Under the pieces are notes generated by a model. The model was not told the DNA's origin. It made no database searches and worked only from the letters and a program-made list of their open reading frames with translations. From Fodinicola feengrottensis (lineage in GTDB: Bacteria; Actinomycetota; Actinomycetes; Mycobacteriales; HKI-0501), in NCBI RefSeq assembly GCF_010993775.1, contig NZ_WOTO01000029.1:46135-110134 (forward strand): a stretch of 64,000 bases of DNA, in the 5' to 3' direction. The number at the start of each line of letters is the position of its first letter. Positions within the stretch are counted from its first letter, which is position 1. The position numbers and the translations under genes are program-made. This document shows, piece after piece, positions 29,573 through 39,971 of the stretch.

Positions 29573-30769
29573 TCATGCCTGCTCGAGGATTTTGGAAAAC
29601 GCGCGCAGGTAGGTTGGGTCTCCGTTGTGCTGGCGCAGCAGCCAGTATTCGGCGCCCCAGAAAAGATACGCTGACAGCCCTGGACGCAGGCCCTGGTTCC
29701 AGCGTATGCAGTGGTTGTAGTTGCCGATGATGTTCTCCGGTAGGCAGCTGTACATGCCGTGAGAGCGCGGATTCGGCGGCACCGTGACGGTTTCCCATGG
29801 CTCCGCCTGGCCTTCGGTGATCATCAGCTGCCGGCCGTTCTCAGCCGCCCACTCCAGCAGCTTCCGAGACGCCGGCTCTGCTGCCACGGTCGGTTTGCGC
29901 CCTCAAGGTAGAGCGTACGACCGCGGACGTTCACCAGTGCGTGCCGCGGATAGAAGTCGATCCCCACAATGTCAGCGAAGCGCATCGCCGCGTCGAGCGA
30001 GTCGCCCTGGTCCCGGGTTCGCCACCATTGCTGCGCGTTCACCAGCGTCGAAGTGGGCAGGAAGCCGTTCATCAGCACCGGCCGGGTCGGGTCGGCCGCT
30101 CGTACGGCCGCGACCTCCTGCTGGACGAATCCGGCGGACAGCCGCCACGAGTGTTCCATGCCGAGCGGATCAGTGGCCTCGTGCTCCACTTGCCAGGCCA
30201 TGATTGCCGGCCGATTCTTGTATCTTTCTACCAAATGGACGAGATAGTCGATGCTGGTACGCAGTAGTGGGTGGGTCGGAGCAACCAGTTCTCCCTCCGG
30301 CAGTGGTGTCAGCAAATGGTGCGGTGGAACGAAGAATTCCGGATAGCCGAAGTTCTTTACCGGCCCAAGGCTCAGAATTATCCGCTTGCCGGCGCCTTCC
30401 GCGATGTCGAGCTGCCGGTCGAGCTCGTCCGTACGATACTTCCCGGTGGCCAGCACCAACCTATCCCAATAGGCGGCCAACCGGATCACCTCGAACGGAT
30501 ATTCCACCAGTGTTCGCAGCGTTTCGTCGGGGTCCAAACCCAGCGACTCAGCTTGCAGCGGTCGGAAACTGAGCCCCAGCTTGGTTTGTCGCCGCGGCAG
30601 GACCGGCTGTCGCTCCCAACGCCCGGTCAGCGGACGGACGGGCCGCCCGGCGGACTCGAAATTCGGACAGCACCGGCGCGAGCAGGCCGGCCGCACCGAG
30701 GCCGATCGCCGCTGCTGTCCGGGTCCGCCGGGAAAGGGTCTGTCGGGAGGGAATTTCTGGTCGAGTCAT
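29573..30769 (-). CDS. Secreted glycoside hydrolase-like protein (two frame breaks)
   Basis: About 398 residues, ATG 30769. The start carries a Tat-like signal (SRRTRTAAAIGLGAAGLL). The body is a (beta/alpha)8-type hydrolase: FEVIRLAAYWDRL, AGKRIILSLGPVKNFGYPEFF, then AIMAWQVEHEATDPLG with the likely acid/base glutamate, and QLMITEGQAEPWE with the likely nucleophile. Frame changes occur near 30600 (between signal region and LGLSFRPLQ) and near 29885. The substrate is unknown; similar proteins are annotated only as cellulase-like glycosidases. It would act outside the cell. Confidence 0.72.
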
Positions 30770-31015
30770 ACCCACCAGCTTTACCGGCTGCGGCCCTTCT
30801 GTCGTTCTGCCTGCGCAGTATTCACGCGTACGCAAATTGACGTACGCCGGCTGCTGACCGACGGAGTGTTGGGCAAGCCATACGTAGCCGAGCGTACGCC
30901 GGCGCAGCGGTGGCCTCCTGCGACCGTACATGCGCCTCAGTCCGCTGACCGACGACTTGCTTACCGCCTGCTGGCACTCTCGAAGCCAGGAAAATCACCA
31001 GGTCAGGGGGAAAAT

Positions 31016-31571
31016 GTGACGTCCGATGGGCTGGTCATCGAGAATCCGGCCAGCGGCGAGCGGATCGTTATTCGCAGGACGGCCGCCGAGACCGGCGGTG
31101 ATCTGCTGGCGTGGGAGCTGTTCCTGGCACCCGGCGGGCGGGTGCCGAGCAGTCACGCGCATCCAGAGCAGGAGGAGCGTTTCGAACTGCTGGCCGGCCG
31201 GTTGCGGTTCCGGGTTGGGTTCCGAACCGTGGTCGCCGGACCTGGCGACGTCGTTGTTGTCCGGCCCGGCCAGGTGCACGGATTTGTGAACACCGGCGGG
31301 GAAACCGCGCGCGTGCTGGTGGAAACCCGGCCCGCACTGCAGATGCAGGAGCTCTTGGAGACGGCGGCGGCGCTAGTCTGCGCAAACCGCCGGCTGCCGC
31401 GGCTTTTCGACCTGTTGTTGTTCATGCACGAGTTCCGCGCGCGAGGTTCGGGCGCCCTACACACCTCATTTGGTGCGTGCGTTCGTACGACCGTTGGCGT
31501 GGCTCGCCCGGCGCGGTGGCCTCGATGCTCGCTATCGCCGAGCTCGGTTGCGTTCGCGGCGGCGGGCATGA
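31016..31571 (+). CDS. Cupin protein (frame break near the end)
   Basis: About 184 residues from GTG 31016 (AGGGGG upstream). The double-stranded beta-helix motifs are SSHAHPEQEERFELLAGRLRF and GPGDVVVVRPGQVHGFVNTG, which carry the metal-ligand histidines and glutamate. The end shifts near 31440: the second frame gives YTPHLVRAFVRPLAWLARRG, the normal C-terminus of this group, and stops at 31571, overlapping the ATG of the ABC ATPase. The overlap implies one operon with the exporter, so the cupin may bind or modify its substrate. Confidence 0.78.
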
Positions 31572-32355
31572 CGGACGCGATCGAGGTGCGGGAGCTGGTG
31601 AAGCACTATCGGGGCGCGGCTGGCAACGCGGTCGACGGGGTGTCTTTCGACGTGCCGGACGGCCAGTTTTTTTTCTGCCTACTGGGGCCGAACGGTGCGG
31701 GCAAGACCACCACCCTGTCGGTTCTCACCACGCTCCTCGCGCCGACCTCCGGCCAGGTCCGGGTGGCCGGCCTGGATCTGGCCGCGGAGCAGTCAAAAGT
31801 ACGTCAGCGGGTGGGCATTGTTTGCCAGCAGCCGTCGCTGGACCCCAACCTGACCGCAGAGGAAAATCTTCGGCTGCACGCGCTGTTTTGTACGGACTCT
31901 ATCCGTGGCGGCCGCTTTACCGGCTTATGCCGCGCGCGTACCGCTGGCAGGTAGCGGAATTGGCGGTTTTGTTGGAGCTGGAGGACATTCTCGGCCGGCG
32001 GGTGCGTTTGCTGTCCGGCGGGACCAGGCGCAAGCTCGAGATCGTCCGCGCTCTGATGCACCACCCGCGAGTGCTTTTCCTCGACGAACCCACCACCGGT
32101 CTGGATCCGCAGAGCCGCCGGAGTCTTTGGGCTTACCTGGCGGATATTCGCCGACTGCGAGGTACCACCATCTTCCTCACCACTCATTATCTCGAAGAGG
32201 CGGAGCCGGCCGACATGGTCTGCGTCCTGATGGGCGGTCGGGCCGTCGAACTGGGAAGCCCGGCGCAGCTCAAGAACCGATACTGGCCACCGGGTGCGCC
32301 AGAACCATCCCTTGAGGACACTTACCTTCTCTTGCTGGAAGGTGAAACTCGGTGA
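31568..32355 (+). CDS. ABC-2 type transporter ATP-binding protein (frame break)
   Basis: About 262 residues. Walker A GPNGAGKTTTL, Q-loop GIVCQQPSLDP, signature LLSGGTRRKLEIVRAL, Walker B RVLFLDEPTTGLDP and the switch histidine in LTTHYLEEAE are all present, so the enzyme is complete. The frame breaks at the four-T run 31886-31889; five Ts give LHALFLYGLYPW. Drug- and polysaccharide-exporter-like (DrrA/NodI group). The start overlaps the cupin stop and the TGA overlaps the permease GTG. Confidence 0.9.
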
Positions 32356-33145
32356 CCGCTGGCCACGAGTTCTGGGCCGTGCGGCGGCGATAGCCCAGCG
32401 GGACGTGATCAAACTGCTCCGTGACCGGGCCCGGTTGGCGGTGAACCTGGCCTTCCCGATCATGTTGATCGCGGGCCTGGGCACGGTGCTGCAGTCCACT
32501 GTCGGCAAGGCAACGGGACTCGACGCCGTCACGGTCGCCTTTACCGGCGTACTCGCCGCCAGCCTTTTCCAGTCGACAGCGGCCGGCATGGTTTCGATCG
32601 TCGAGGACCGGGAGACGGATTTTTCTCGCGAACTGTTCGTCGCCCCGATCTCACGGGCCACGTTGATGGCGGGAAAGATCGCCGGCGAGTGCCTGGTCGC
32701 GCTGTGTCAGGGCGGTGCTGTCGTTCTCTTCGCCGTGCTTTTCGGAGTGGCGGCAACACCATCGCAGCTCGGCCGGCTGGTCGTACCAGCTCTCGCCTGC
32801 GCTCTGCTGGGAGCGGCCTTCGGGCTCGCGACCGTCGCGACGCTGCCGAATCAGCGCTCGGCGATGCAGGTCTTCCAGTTCCTCATCATCATTCCGCAGT
32901 ACGTGGTCGCCGGGGTCCTCGTGCCGCTGCATAATCTGCCGGCATATCTCGACATTCTGGGCTGGGCGATGCCGCTACGATACGCGGTCGGCCTGATGCG
33001 CGAGGCCTTTTATGCCGGCACGCCCGGATACGAACAGGTGGTGGTCGCCGGCCCCACTCGCGACGGGCTGATTGTCGCGGGGCTTTTCCTCGTGCTCCTT
33101 GTCGTTGGAACCCTGCTGTTCAGTTATCGAGAACGCAATCGGTGA
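32352..33145 (+). CDS. ABC-2 type transporter permease
   Basis: About 264 residues with six hydrophobic segments (FPIMLIAGLGTVL, GVLAASLFQSTAAGMVSIV, GGAVVLFAVLFGVAAT, ALACALLGAAFGLATVATL, VFQFLIIIPQYVVAGVLVPL, GLIVAGLFLVLLVVGTLLF) and the conserved MPLRYAVGLMREAFYA before the last loop. GTG 32352 overlaps the ATPase TGA (GTGA) and reads VTAGHEFWAVR, then needs a shift near 32383 to join AAIAQRDVIKLL; otherwise GTG 32342 gives an unbroken frame. It forms the channel of an exporter with the preceding ATPase. Substrate unknown. Confidence 0.87.
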
Positions 33146-33439
33146 TATCGACAGAGAAGCGGCGCGCTGAGTGACGCCGGGCACCCGCAGTAGACCGTAC
33201 TGCAACGATGCACTGAATGCGTTTCTGATGCGCCCATTGGTCGATCGGCTTGGAGTACGCGAAGCAAATCGCTGTTCGGGAAACCGGCTGTGCGCCTACC
33301 CGTTGACGGCGAACCCCATCGCCTCTATCTTGGTGCATCGTTACACCATAGCGGCCTTGCCTGACTGCTGCGTCGGCGACGGCGGGTCGAGTCACCTTCA
33401 CCGCCCTGACTGTCACGACTGATGGACGAAGGGAATTCC

Positions 33440-34871
33440 ATGAAGGGCACGATGTGGTATCGGCTTGCTCCGGCGGCGACGGCTGTCCTGGCCGTCTCGC
33501 TGCTGGCGGCGCCGAGCGCGGCGGCCGGTCAGCCAGGCGGGCAGAGTATCGGCGACCCGTACTTCCCACACGACGGGAACACTGGCTACCAGGTCGACAA
33601 CTACGCATTGGACCTGGCCTACCAGCCTGGTGCGGATCAGTTGAGTGGAACGGCGACCATTTCGGCGACCGCGACGCAGGACCTCAGCAGCTTTTCCTTC
33701 GATTTCGGGTTGACCGCCTCAGCGGTGACGGTCAACAGCGAATCGGCGGAATTCAAGGATCAGGACAACAAGCTGATCATCACGCCGAAAGTCGACCTGC
33801 CCGCCCAGAAACCGATGACGGTCGTGGTGACGTACTCGGGAGTTCCGTCCAAGGTGCGCATGTACGGCGAACAGGCCTGGTTCGCCAGCGCTGACGGGGC
33901 GTCCTCAGTCGCCGAGCCGCACTATGCCGCGTTCTGGTTTCCCTGTAACGATCACCCCTCGGACAAGGCCACCTGGTCTGCGTCGGTGTCTGTTCCGGAT
34001 GGAACCACCGCGATCACCAACGGCAAGCTCGTCAGTTCCGAAAAGAGCGGCGACAAGGTGGTCTGGAAATGGAGCAGCGCCCAGCCGCTGGCCACCTACA
34101 ACTCGTTCATGGCGATCGGCCGCTTTACGATGAAAAAAAACACCACGGCCGCTGACGGACGTACGTTCATCCGTGCCTACAGCCAAAGCCTGTCTGAGAC
34201 CGAGAAGAAGAACGCCACCTCAAGCATCGAGCAGACCCCTGACGTGCTCGCCTGGGAATCCGGCCTCTTCGGGCCGTACCCCTTCGACATCGAAGGCGGG
34301 GTCGCCGTTGACGCCGGGAGCGTGAACGACGCCGAGGAGTATCAGACAAAGCCGGTGTACAGCAACGTTTTCAAGGACGGTAAGCTTCGGCGACGTCGTT
34401 CACGAGAACGCGCATCAGTGGTTCGGCGACGCGGTGTCGCCCAAGTCATGGCAGGACATCTGGCTCAACGAAGGCTTCGCCCAGTACACCGAATGGTTGT
34501 GGCAGGAGCACGAAGGCACCAAACCGGCGAGCAAACTTGCTGACGAGGACTACAAAAGCCACGACAGTGGCGACAGCTTCTGGAAGACCCCTCCCGGCGA
34601 CCCGGGTGCGGCCGGCCTGCTGGACGACCCGGTGTACGAGCGTGGCGCCATGACCCTGCAAGCACTGCGTTCGACCGTGGGCGACGACACGTTCTTCGAC
34701 ATCCTCAAACACCGAGTAAGCGACAACATGTACAGCAACGAGTCGACAAGCGAATTCATCGCCCTTGCCGAGAAAATCTCCAACAAATCACTCAAGCCAC
34801 TGTTCGACACCTGGCTGTACGCAAAGGAGCGTCCAGCCAACCCACCGAGCCAAGGAATGCGGCTCGGCTGA
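33440..34871 (+). CDS. Secreted M1-family metallopeptidase (frame break)
   Basis: About 476 residues, ATG 33440 after GAAGGGA. A signal peptide (hydrophobic ATAVLAVSLLAAPSAAAG) precedes an N-terminal beta domain (YALDLAYQPGADQLSGTATI) and the gluzincin catalytic part: VHENAHQWFGD (HExxH) and the third ligand in WLNEGFAQYTEW. One base is missing near 34382, joining FKDG to FGDVVHENAHQW. It lacks the long C-terminal helical domain of full aminopeptidase N, as in short secreted actinobacterial M1 enzymes. Exported aminopeptidase. Confidence 0.87.
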
Positions 34872-34882
34872 ACGCGGTCGAC

Positions 34883-34906
34883 GCCGGCGGGCGCGTGCCC
34901 GCCGGC
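34883..34906. terminator. Bidirectional terminator
   Basis: GCCGGCGGGC and GCCCGCCGGC form a perfect 10-bp stem with a GCGT loop, placed between the convergent M1 peptidase and DUF899 genes. No T tract, as is common in high-GC actinobacteria. Confidence 0.7.
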
Positions 34907-34948
34907 TGGATCGACGGTCGGTGTTTCAAGGCGTCCCGCGAGGCCGGC

Positions 34949-35636
34949 TCAGGCCTGCGACCCGTAACGTGCGGCGATCTCCTGAGAGCTGCTCCAGTTG
35001 CTGTAGGTGGGCGACTTGGGCCACCCCTGGGGTGAGTCCTGCCATTCCTCCTGTCGCCCGTACGGCAACACGTCGACCAGCGCGAAGGTGTAACTGAGCT
35101 GTTCGGTGCCCCGGCCGCTGCTGTTCCAGGTGCGGTAGACCGTGTCGCCGTCGCGCAGGAACACGTTGACCGCGAAACCACCGCCGGCAGGCGCGCCGAC
35201 GTCCGCACCGAACGGGCTGTCCGCGGTGGAATACCAGGTCATCGTGTTGCCGACCCGCCGCTGGTAGGCCAGCGCCTCCTCGATCGGTCCCTGGGTGACC
35301 AGGACGAACCGAGCGTCGTACTTGTCCAGGTATTCCAGCCGGGTGTACTGCGAGGTCAGGCTGGTGCAGCCGCCGCACTGCACTGCTCGCCGGCAGAGAC
35401 CACATGTGGTTGTAGACGATCAGCTGCGACTTGCCTTCGAAGACATCGACCAGCCGGACCGGCCCGTTCGCGCCCTCGAGCGTGTAGTCGGGCATCTTCA
35501 CCATCGGCAGCCGGCGACGCTGGGCGGCGATCGCGTCGAGTTCCCGGGTCGCGGCCTTCTCCCTGGCCCTTAGCTCGTCGATCTGACGCTGCCAGGTGTC
35601 GGTGTCGACCACGGATGGGAGTGCGTTGATGCTCAT
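34949..35636 (-). CDS. DUF899 family thioredoxin-like protein (frame breaks)
   Basis: About 228 residues. The start (ATRELDAIAAQRRRLPMVKM) and YTLEGANGPVRLVDVFEGKSQLIVYNHMW are diagnostic of DUF899, a thioredoxin-fold group of unknown role. The middle around 35380-35400 needs two small shifts (HMWSAGEQCS to GGCTSLTSQYTRLEYL). The end FALVDVLPYGRQEEWQDSPQGWP is normal for the family. It lies in the stress-type cluster with the peroxiredoxin and ECF sigma factor. Confidence 0.83.
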
Positions 35637-35937
35637 AGGGACCCTTCCAGCTCACCCTTGACTATCGGTATCACCAGTACTGACCTCACCCGAGCCAAAA
35701 ACTCATCGGCGCGGTCGTCTCCAACTGTGGTTGAAGCCCAACTGGGACATCGCGCGGATCAGTGACCGGCTCTCAGGCAGGCGGTGGGGGCCCAGCGGCG
35801 AGTACGTGGGAGTGCGGAGGGCAAGCCGAAGTCTTATCGACAAGAAAGGGTAGGATTCTCGCCGGTTTCCGGACCTGGCCCGGTCAGCCTGGTCGACGCG
35901 AACCAAACCTGGCGGTCGTGGGTCGGTTTGTTGATTT
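35637..35937. other. Gap, nothing recognised
   Basis: About 300 bases between DUF899 and the peroxiredoxin. Only short frames; no clear hairpin or promoter on inspection. Confidence 0.4.
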
Positions 35938-36400
35938 CTAAGGCGACAACTCGGCGATCGCCGCCTGCACGGCTTTGCGGTTGTAGCTGCCCGTCGGCAT
36001 CGTGGCGCTGTGTGCGTAGCGGATGACTCCGCTGCGGTCGATCAACAGGGTGCCGGACTGTTGCATCATTCCGAACACCTTCTTGGTCAGGCCGACGCCG
36101 GTGTGCGGGCCGCCAGTGGAGTTACTGATGACCGGGAAGGGAATGCTCTGTTTTTTCCTTCCAGCGGGCGGCATCCACCCGGTCTTCAGGGACCGCGATA
36201 ATGACTTGTACGCCGTGGGCGCGAAAATCCGCCGCGGAGCGCGACACCAGGTGGCGGACGTGGAGGTTGCACACCGGGCAGGTAGTCGACCGCATGAAGA
36301 ACATCAGCACGGCCTGACCGGGGAAGTCGGTCAGGCGCACAGCCTTGCCTTCGGTGTCGGACATCCTGATTTCGGGCAGCCGGGTATCCACAGCAAGCAT
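35938..36400 (-). CDS. Peroxiredoxin-like AhpC/TSA protein (frame break)
   Basis: About 153 residues. FPGQAVLMFFMRSTTCPVCNLHVRHL holds the redox cysteines (CPVC), and GTLLIDRSGVIRYAHSATMPTGSYN is the normal end. The frame changes at the six-T run 36151-36156 (W-K-E-K to QSIPFPVISN). It lies 24 bases downstream of an ECF sigma gene on the same strand, so the two are probably co-transcribed and the protein may be part of a sigma-controlled redox response. Confidence 0.82.
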
Positions 36401-36423
36401 TGAATCTCCTTGGTAGGAAAGAA

Positions 36424-36941
36424 TCAGCCGAGGCTGTCGCGTACGGCCAGCCGCGCCCGATGCAGTTGTGACTTCATCGCGGCGAGGCTGAGACCGAGTG
36501 CGTCGGCCGCCATCTGGCCGGAATAGCCCTGCACGTCTCGCATGATCAGGACCCGCCGCTGAAGATCCGGAAGCGCGGCAATGACAGCCGCCACCCGGTC
36601 GGACTCCAGCCTGGCCAGCACCTCGTCCTCAGGATTGAGCATCGCGTGTGGTTCGACCGAGTGAGACTGCAGCATGAGTCTGGAGAGTCGTACGCACTCG
36701 TTTCGTACGATCCGGAACACCCAGGACGCCAGGGCACCTGAGGCGCGCAGCGTGCCGATCTTGCGGTAAAGGATCAGCAGCGCCTCCTGCGCCGCGTCCT
36801 CAGCGTCCTCCGGGGGGTGGCGCACAGCGTACGAGCGAAGCGCTGGACGTGCGGGTGCGCTCCGTACACGACGGCACTGATCGACTCGACATGGCCGCGT
36901 TTCGCCGACTCGACAAGCTGCTCACTGACCCAGTTCGGCAT
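36424..36941 (-). CDS. ECF-type RNA polymerase sigma factor (frame break)
   Basis: About 172 residues from ATG 36941 (GGGAGG upstream). Region 2 reads PPEDAEDAAQEALLILYRKI then ASWVFRIVRNECVRLSR; region 4 reads LPDLQRRVLIMRDVQGYSGQMAADALGLSLAAMKSQLHRAR. The break is at a run of six G (36812-36817): seven gives CATPPEDAEDAAQ. No anti-sigma gene follows; instead a peroxiredoxin gene does. Likely directs a small oxidative or envelope regulon. Confidence 0.87.
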
Positions 36942-37022
36942 GTCACCTCCCGGTCCGCTCACATACTGACCCCTATAAGAGGCCAGCTGCGGCGAAAGGA
37001 TTCGCGGTCACGCCGCAACGTT

Positions 37023-37507
37023 TCACAACGGGTCCTGGCCGAGGCCGACGCGGCCGTCGATCAGTTCGCGGGCCGCGTCGAGGTGACCGAGATGGCGGGC
37101 GGTCTCCTCGATCATGTGCATCACGACGAAGCGGAGGTCGGTGACCAGGGTTTCGTCGCCATGGCCGTGTCGTCCCAGAGGTCGGGTGGACAATGGGGTC
37201 GAGGCGAGCACGACATTCGCGCGCTCGATCTGGTCGCGGTAGAAGGCGAACACCGGCTCGGTTCGCTGGCCTGTCGCGAAAGGCCCGTTCTGGGCAGGCC
37301 ACGGCAGTGGTTCCGCGGTGCCGAGGGTGACCTCCTGGAACCAGTGCCGCTCCGCGTGCCCGAGATGCTCGAGCATCCCCACCAGCGTCAGCCGGACGGC
37401 AACACCGGGGTTGTTGCCAGCTGATCTTCGTCCAGGCCGGCGAGGATCTCGAACACTCGGGCCCGCTGGGCGTTGAGGAAGTCGATCAGCAGGTCATCCA
37501 TACTCAT
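37023..37507 (-). CDS. DinB/DUF664 family protein (frame break)
   Basis: About 161 residues. The N-terminus MSMDDLLIDFLNAQRARVFEILAGLDEDQL is followed, after a one-base loss that creates TGA near 37398, by TLVGMLEHLGHAERHWFQEV and later MHMIEETARHLGHLDAARELIDG. The three metal-ligand histidines of the DinB four-helix bundle are present (EHLGH, HLGH). Actinobacterial members are probable mycothiol-dependent enzymes. The missing G turns GGCTGGACG into GGCTGACG. Confidence 0.8.
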
Positions 37508-37606
37508 GGCCTGAAGTTTGCCGCATCCGTACGGTCAAGGACGGGACGACGTACTAACCGAACGGGTCCGGTGCGACGTACGACCGCTGGGTGAACGCGA
37601 GGGCGA

Positions 37607-37750
37607 TCAGACTGTCGCACTCGCGAGTTTGAGCGGGTCGCGTGGCGCGTTGGGTTTGGCGTCGAGCATTCGCTGACCGATAGCCTGCACCTCATTTCGG
37701 CCCATTGCCTCGCGCACCTTCGGAAACCATTCCTGCTCTTCACGGGTCAC
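37607..37750 (-). pseudogene. Hemerythrin-domain C-terminal fragment
   Basis: The 47-codon frame VTREEQEWFPKVREAMGRNE continues QAIGQRMLDAKPNAPR. This is the end of an HHE hemerythrin domain, with the 'EExxWFPKVRE' helix. The rest of the gene is absent: the fragment starts at a GTG that overlaps the stop of the CopD-like gene (GTGA), a junction that looks like a deletion or recombination scar. It may be translated by coupling but cannot form a di-iron site alone. Confidence 0.55.
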
Positions 37751-38904
37751 GTCTGTGCGCGTTGGGCGAGCAGGTCGGATGCCTTGGCGGTGGCGAAAAA
37801 GGAGGCCACCACAGTGGCCGTCAGCAGGAGTCCGATCAGCAGGATGCCGCCGGTCGCGACCGGCGGTTCGGCGGTCTCGCCGGCCTGGGCGCGGGCCGAG
37901 CCGCTGAGAAATGGTACGACCGTCAGGACGCCGATTCCGAGAACGACCTCGATCGCGACGACCTTGGGAAAATGCCGCAACACCAGCGTGACCAGGGATC
38001 CTTCGGAGCCGGCGAGGCGGGCCCGTACCACTCGCGGGATCAGCCAAAGCTGGTTGAATCCGCCGGCTGTCACCAGCCCCACCACCAGAATCAGCTTGAG
38101 CAGCAGGAAACGGCCGAAGGTAGTGGTCACCAGTTGGGCGGGATCGCCGACGTTCTTCCAGGTCAGCCACAAGCCGGAGAGCAGCACCCCGCCGACGGCG
38201 ACCAATGCGAGCGTGCTGAAGCGCTGCCAGATGTCCGCCCAGATCGCGGCCACCCCGGTGGCTTCCCGGCGGCCGGCCAGCACGAGCGCTACCAGCACGG
38301 TCAGGCCACCGAGCCAGGCCGTACCGCCAATGATGTGGACCTGGGTCAAGTACCTGTCCATCAAGGTGTCCAGCGCGGTGGCGCGCGTCGGTGTTGAGCC
38401 GATCAGGCTCGCAAGCATGGCGGCTGGGAAGGCAAAGAGCGCGATTGTGTCAATTCGGCTGCCGATTTTCTTGAAAAACAAGGAGATCAGCAGTGCGGAC
38501 AGCAGCAGGACCAGGACATTCTGTACGAGATAGATCGTGCCGCTGGCGATCCAGTCACCTGGGGTGGCGGCCTTGGACAAGAACCGCCACATCGCGGCCG
38601 GAGTGGTGGCCTCGCCAAATGACATCCCCTTGGTTCCCCGGGCTACCCGGCTTGCCAGCTGGAAATAGCCAGTGACGAGCAACAAAACACCGCTGGATGC
38701 CAACAGCGCGGCGGCGCGGCGGCGGCTGGCGACCACGTACGCGTCAGTGCCGGACCTGTCCAGTGCGGGGCGTACGGCGACCCAGTAGGTGAGCGGGAAC
38801 CCGATGGCCGCGGACAGGCCCAGGAAATATCCGAACTCGGTGAGCATCCGCCAGAGCGGTGGCAGAGCGCTGGGCACGGCGTCGGCGAGCACGTCAGGCG
38901 TCAT
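37747..38904 (-). CDS. CopD-family copper resistance/transport membrane protein
   Basis: About 385 residues from ATG 38904. Eight or more hydrophobic segments are spaced as in CopD/PcoD: FLGLSAAIGFPLTYWVAV, ALLASSGVLLLVTGYFQL, VHIIGGTAWLGGLTVLVALVLAG, LALVAVGGVLLSGLWLTW, LLLKLILVVGLVTAGGFN and so on. VHIIGGTAWLGG includes the histidine conserved in the CopD domain. The frame is intact. A DtxR/IdeR-like iron box touches the start, so expression may follow iron, which is unusual for a copper protein. It may import or sense metal at the membrane. Confidence 0.83.
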   Translation of the reverse strand: MTPDVLADAVPSALPPLWRMLTEFGYFLGLSAAIGFPLTYWVAVRPALDRSGTDAYVVASRRRAAALLASSGVLLLVTGYFQLASRVARGTKGMSFGEATTPAAMWRFLSKAATPGDWIASGTIYLVQNVLVLLLSALLISLFFKKIGSRIDTIALFAFPAAMLASLIGSTPTRATALDTLMDRYLTQVHIIGGTAWLGGLTVLVALVLAGRREATGVAAIWADIWQRFSTLALVAVGGVLLSGLWLTWKNVGDPAQLVTTTFGRFLLLKLILVVGLVTAGGFNQLWLIPRVVRARLAGSEGSLVTLVLRHFPKVVAIEVVLGIGVLTVVPFLSGSARAQAGETAEPPVATGGILLIGLLLTATVVASFFATAKASDLLAQRAQT

Positions 38905-38905
38905 G

Positions 38906-38924
38906 TTAGGTGAGGCTAGCCTAC
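38906..38924. promoter_or_regulatory. DtxR/IdeR-type iron box
   Basis: TTAGGTGAGGCTAGCCTAC is a 19-base dyad matching the actinobacterial iron-box consensus (TTAGGTTAGGCTAACCTAA) at about 16 positions. It lies one base upstream of the CopD-like ATG and 72 bases from the GNAT start on the opposite strand. Confidence 0.65.
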
Positions 38925-38995
38925 TTTTCAGGTGAGAGGGCTGTGACCCGAAGCACCAGGTGGGAAGTCGATCTTGCCCTGGTAGCGTCCGCCGC

Positions 38996-39559
38996 ATGGC
39001 TGACGATGCCCTAATGCCGCTCGGGTACCGGGCCGCGAGTGCGGATGACGCTGAGCAGGTGGCGGCGCTGCACGCGGCGAGTTGGCGGCGGCACTATCGC
39101 GGCGCGTACGCGGACTCGTTCCTGGATGGTGACGTTGTCGCGGACCGGAGGGTGGTCTGGTCGGTACGCCTCGCCGAACCCGCCGGCAGCATCACCGTGC
39201 TGGGTGAGGACGCCGGTGGCCTTGCCGGCTTCATCCACGTCATTCTCGATAAGGACGCCGAATGGGGCAGCCTCATCGACAACCTGCATGTCGCTCATCG
39301 CTGCCAGGGGACCGGCGTCGGCACCGCTTTGTTTGCCCAGGTAGGCCCCGAAATACTTGAACGAGCCACCGATTCGGGTGTCTACCTCTGGGTGCTCGAG
39401 CAGAACCTCGCGGCCCAGCAGTTCTACCGTGCCCGGGGTGGCGTTTCCGTGGAGAAAGCGCCGGTTCCGCCGCCGGGCGGCGTGCCGTCTCGCCTAAAAG
39501 GCGCCCCGATGGCGCTGCGCATCGCCTGGCCCAACGCCGCCTTGCTGGCGGCCCGCTAG
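38996..39559 (+). CDS. GNAT-family N-acetyltransferase
   Basis: 187 residues. AASADDAEQVAALHAASWRRHYRGAY is the typical N-terminal start, and LHVAHRCQGTGVGTALFAQV carries the acetyl-CoA pyrophosphate loop (Q/RxxGxG/A). VLEQNLAAQQFYRARGG follows as the last helix/strand. Substrate unknown; similar enzymes acetylate amines of small molecules or protein N-termini. Frame intact. It is divergent from the CopD-like gene across the iron box. Confidence 0.88.
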   Translation: MADDALMPLGYRAASADDAEQVAALHAASWRRHYRGAYADSFLDGDVVADRRVVWSVRLAEPAGSITVLGEDAGGLAGFIHVILDKDAEWGSLIDNLHVAHRCQGTGVGTALFAQVGPEILERATDSGVYLWVLEQNLAAQQFYRARGGVSVEKAPVPPPGGVPSRLKGAPMALRIAWPNAALLAAR

Positions 39560-39971
39560 TAGCAAGCGGGTTAGGCGAAGCTGTGGATCGGCCGGGTGGG
39601 AACGCGGTTCGCGCTGTCCCCGAGGCGTTCGTTCAGTGGACAAAAAACGTCGTGGAGTGGGCGAGGGGTGTGACGGATGTGAGTCCGGTGGCGCGCGAGG
39701 GGTCGTAAGAACTGCATTCTGTTGCGGTTTCGCGGTTTGCGAACGGTGGCGTCGCCTCGTTACGTGCGCCCCGGCCTGGATGTACCGGCAGGGAGCTGGG
39801 TTCGGCCTTGTTTCGCCTGGCTCTTCGTCGAGAGTGAGGCCCCACCCTCACCAAATTGCTTAGGGCTTGAACGCGCGCGCTCCGCGTTTTGCTGATGTGA
39901 TTGAGAAAATGACCACGTTCCGATCGTACGAACTCGATCTTTTTTGACGGTGATAGCGGTAGAATGGTGTC
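39560..39971. other. Gap left of the HNH fragment
   Basis: 412 bases without a supported gene. A DUF222 region would be expected here if the HNH gene were whole, but I cannot read one in any frame. Confidence 0.45.
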
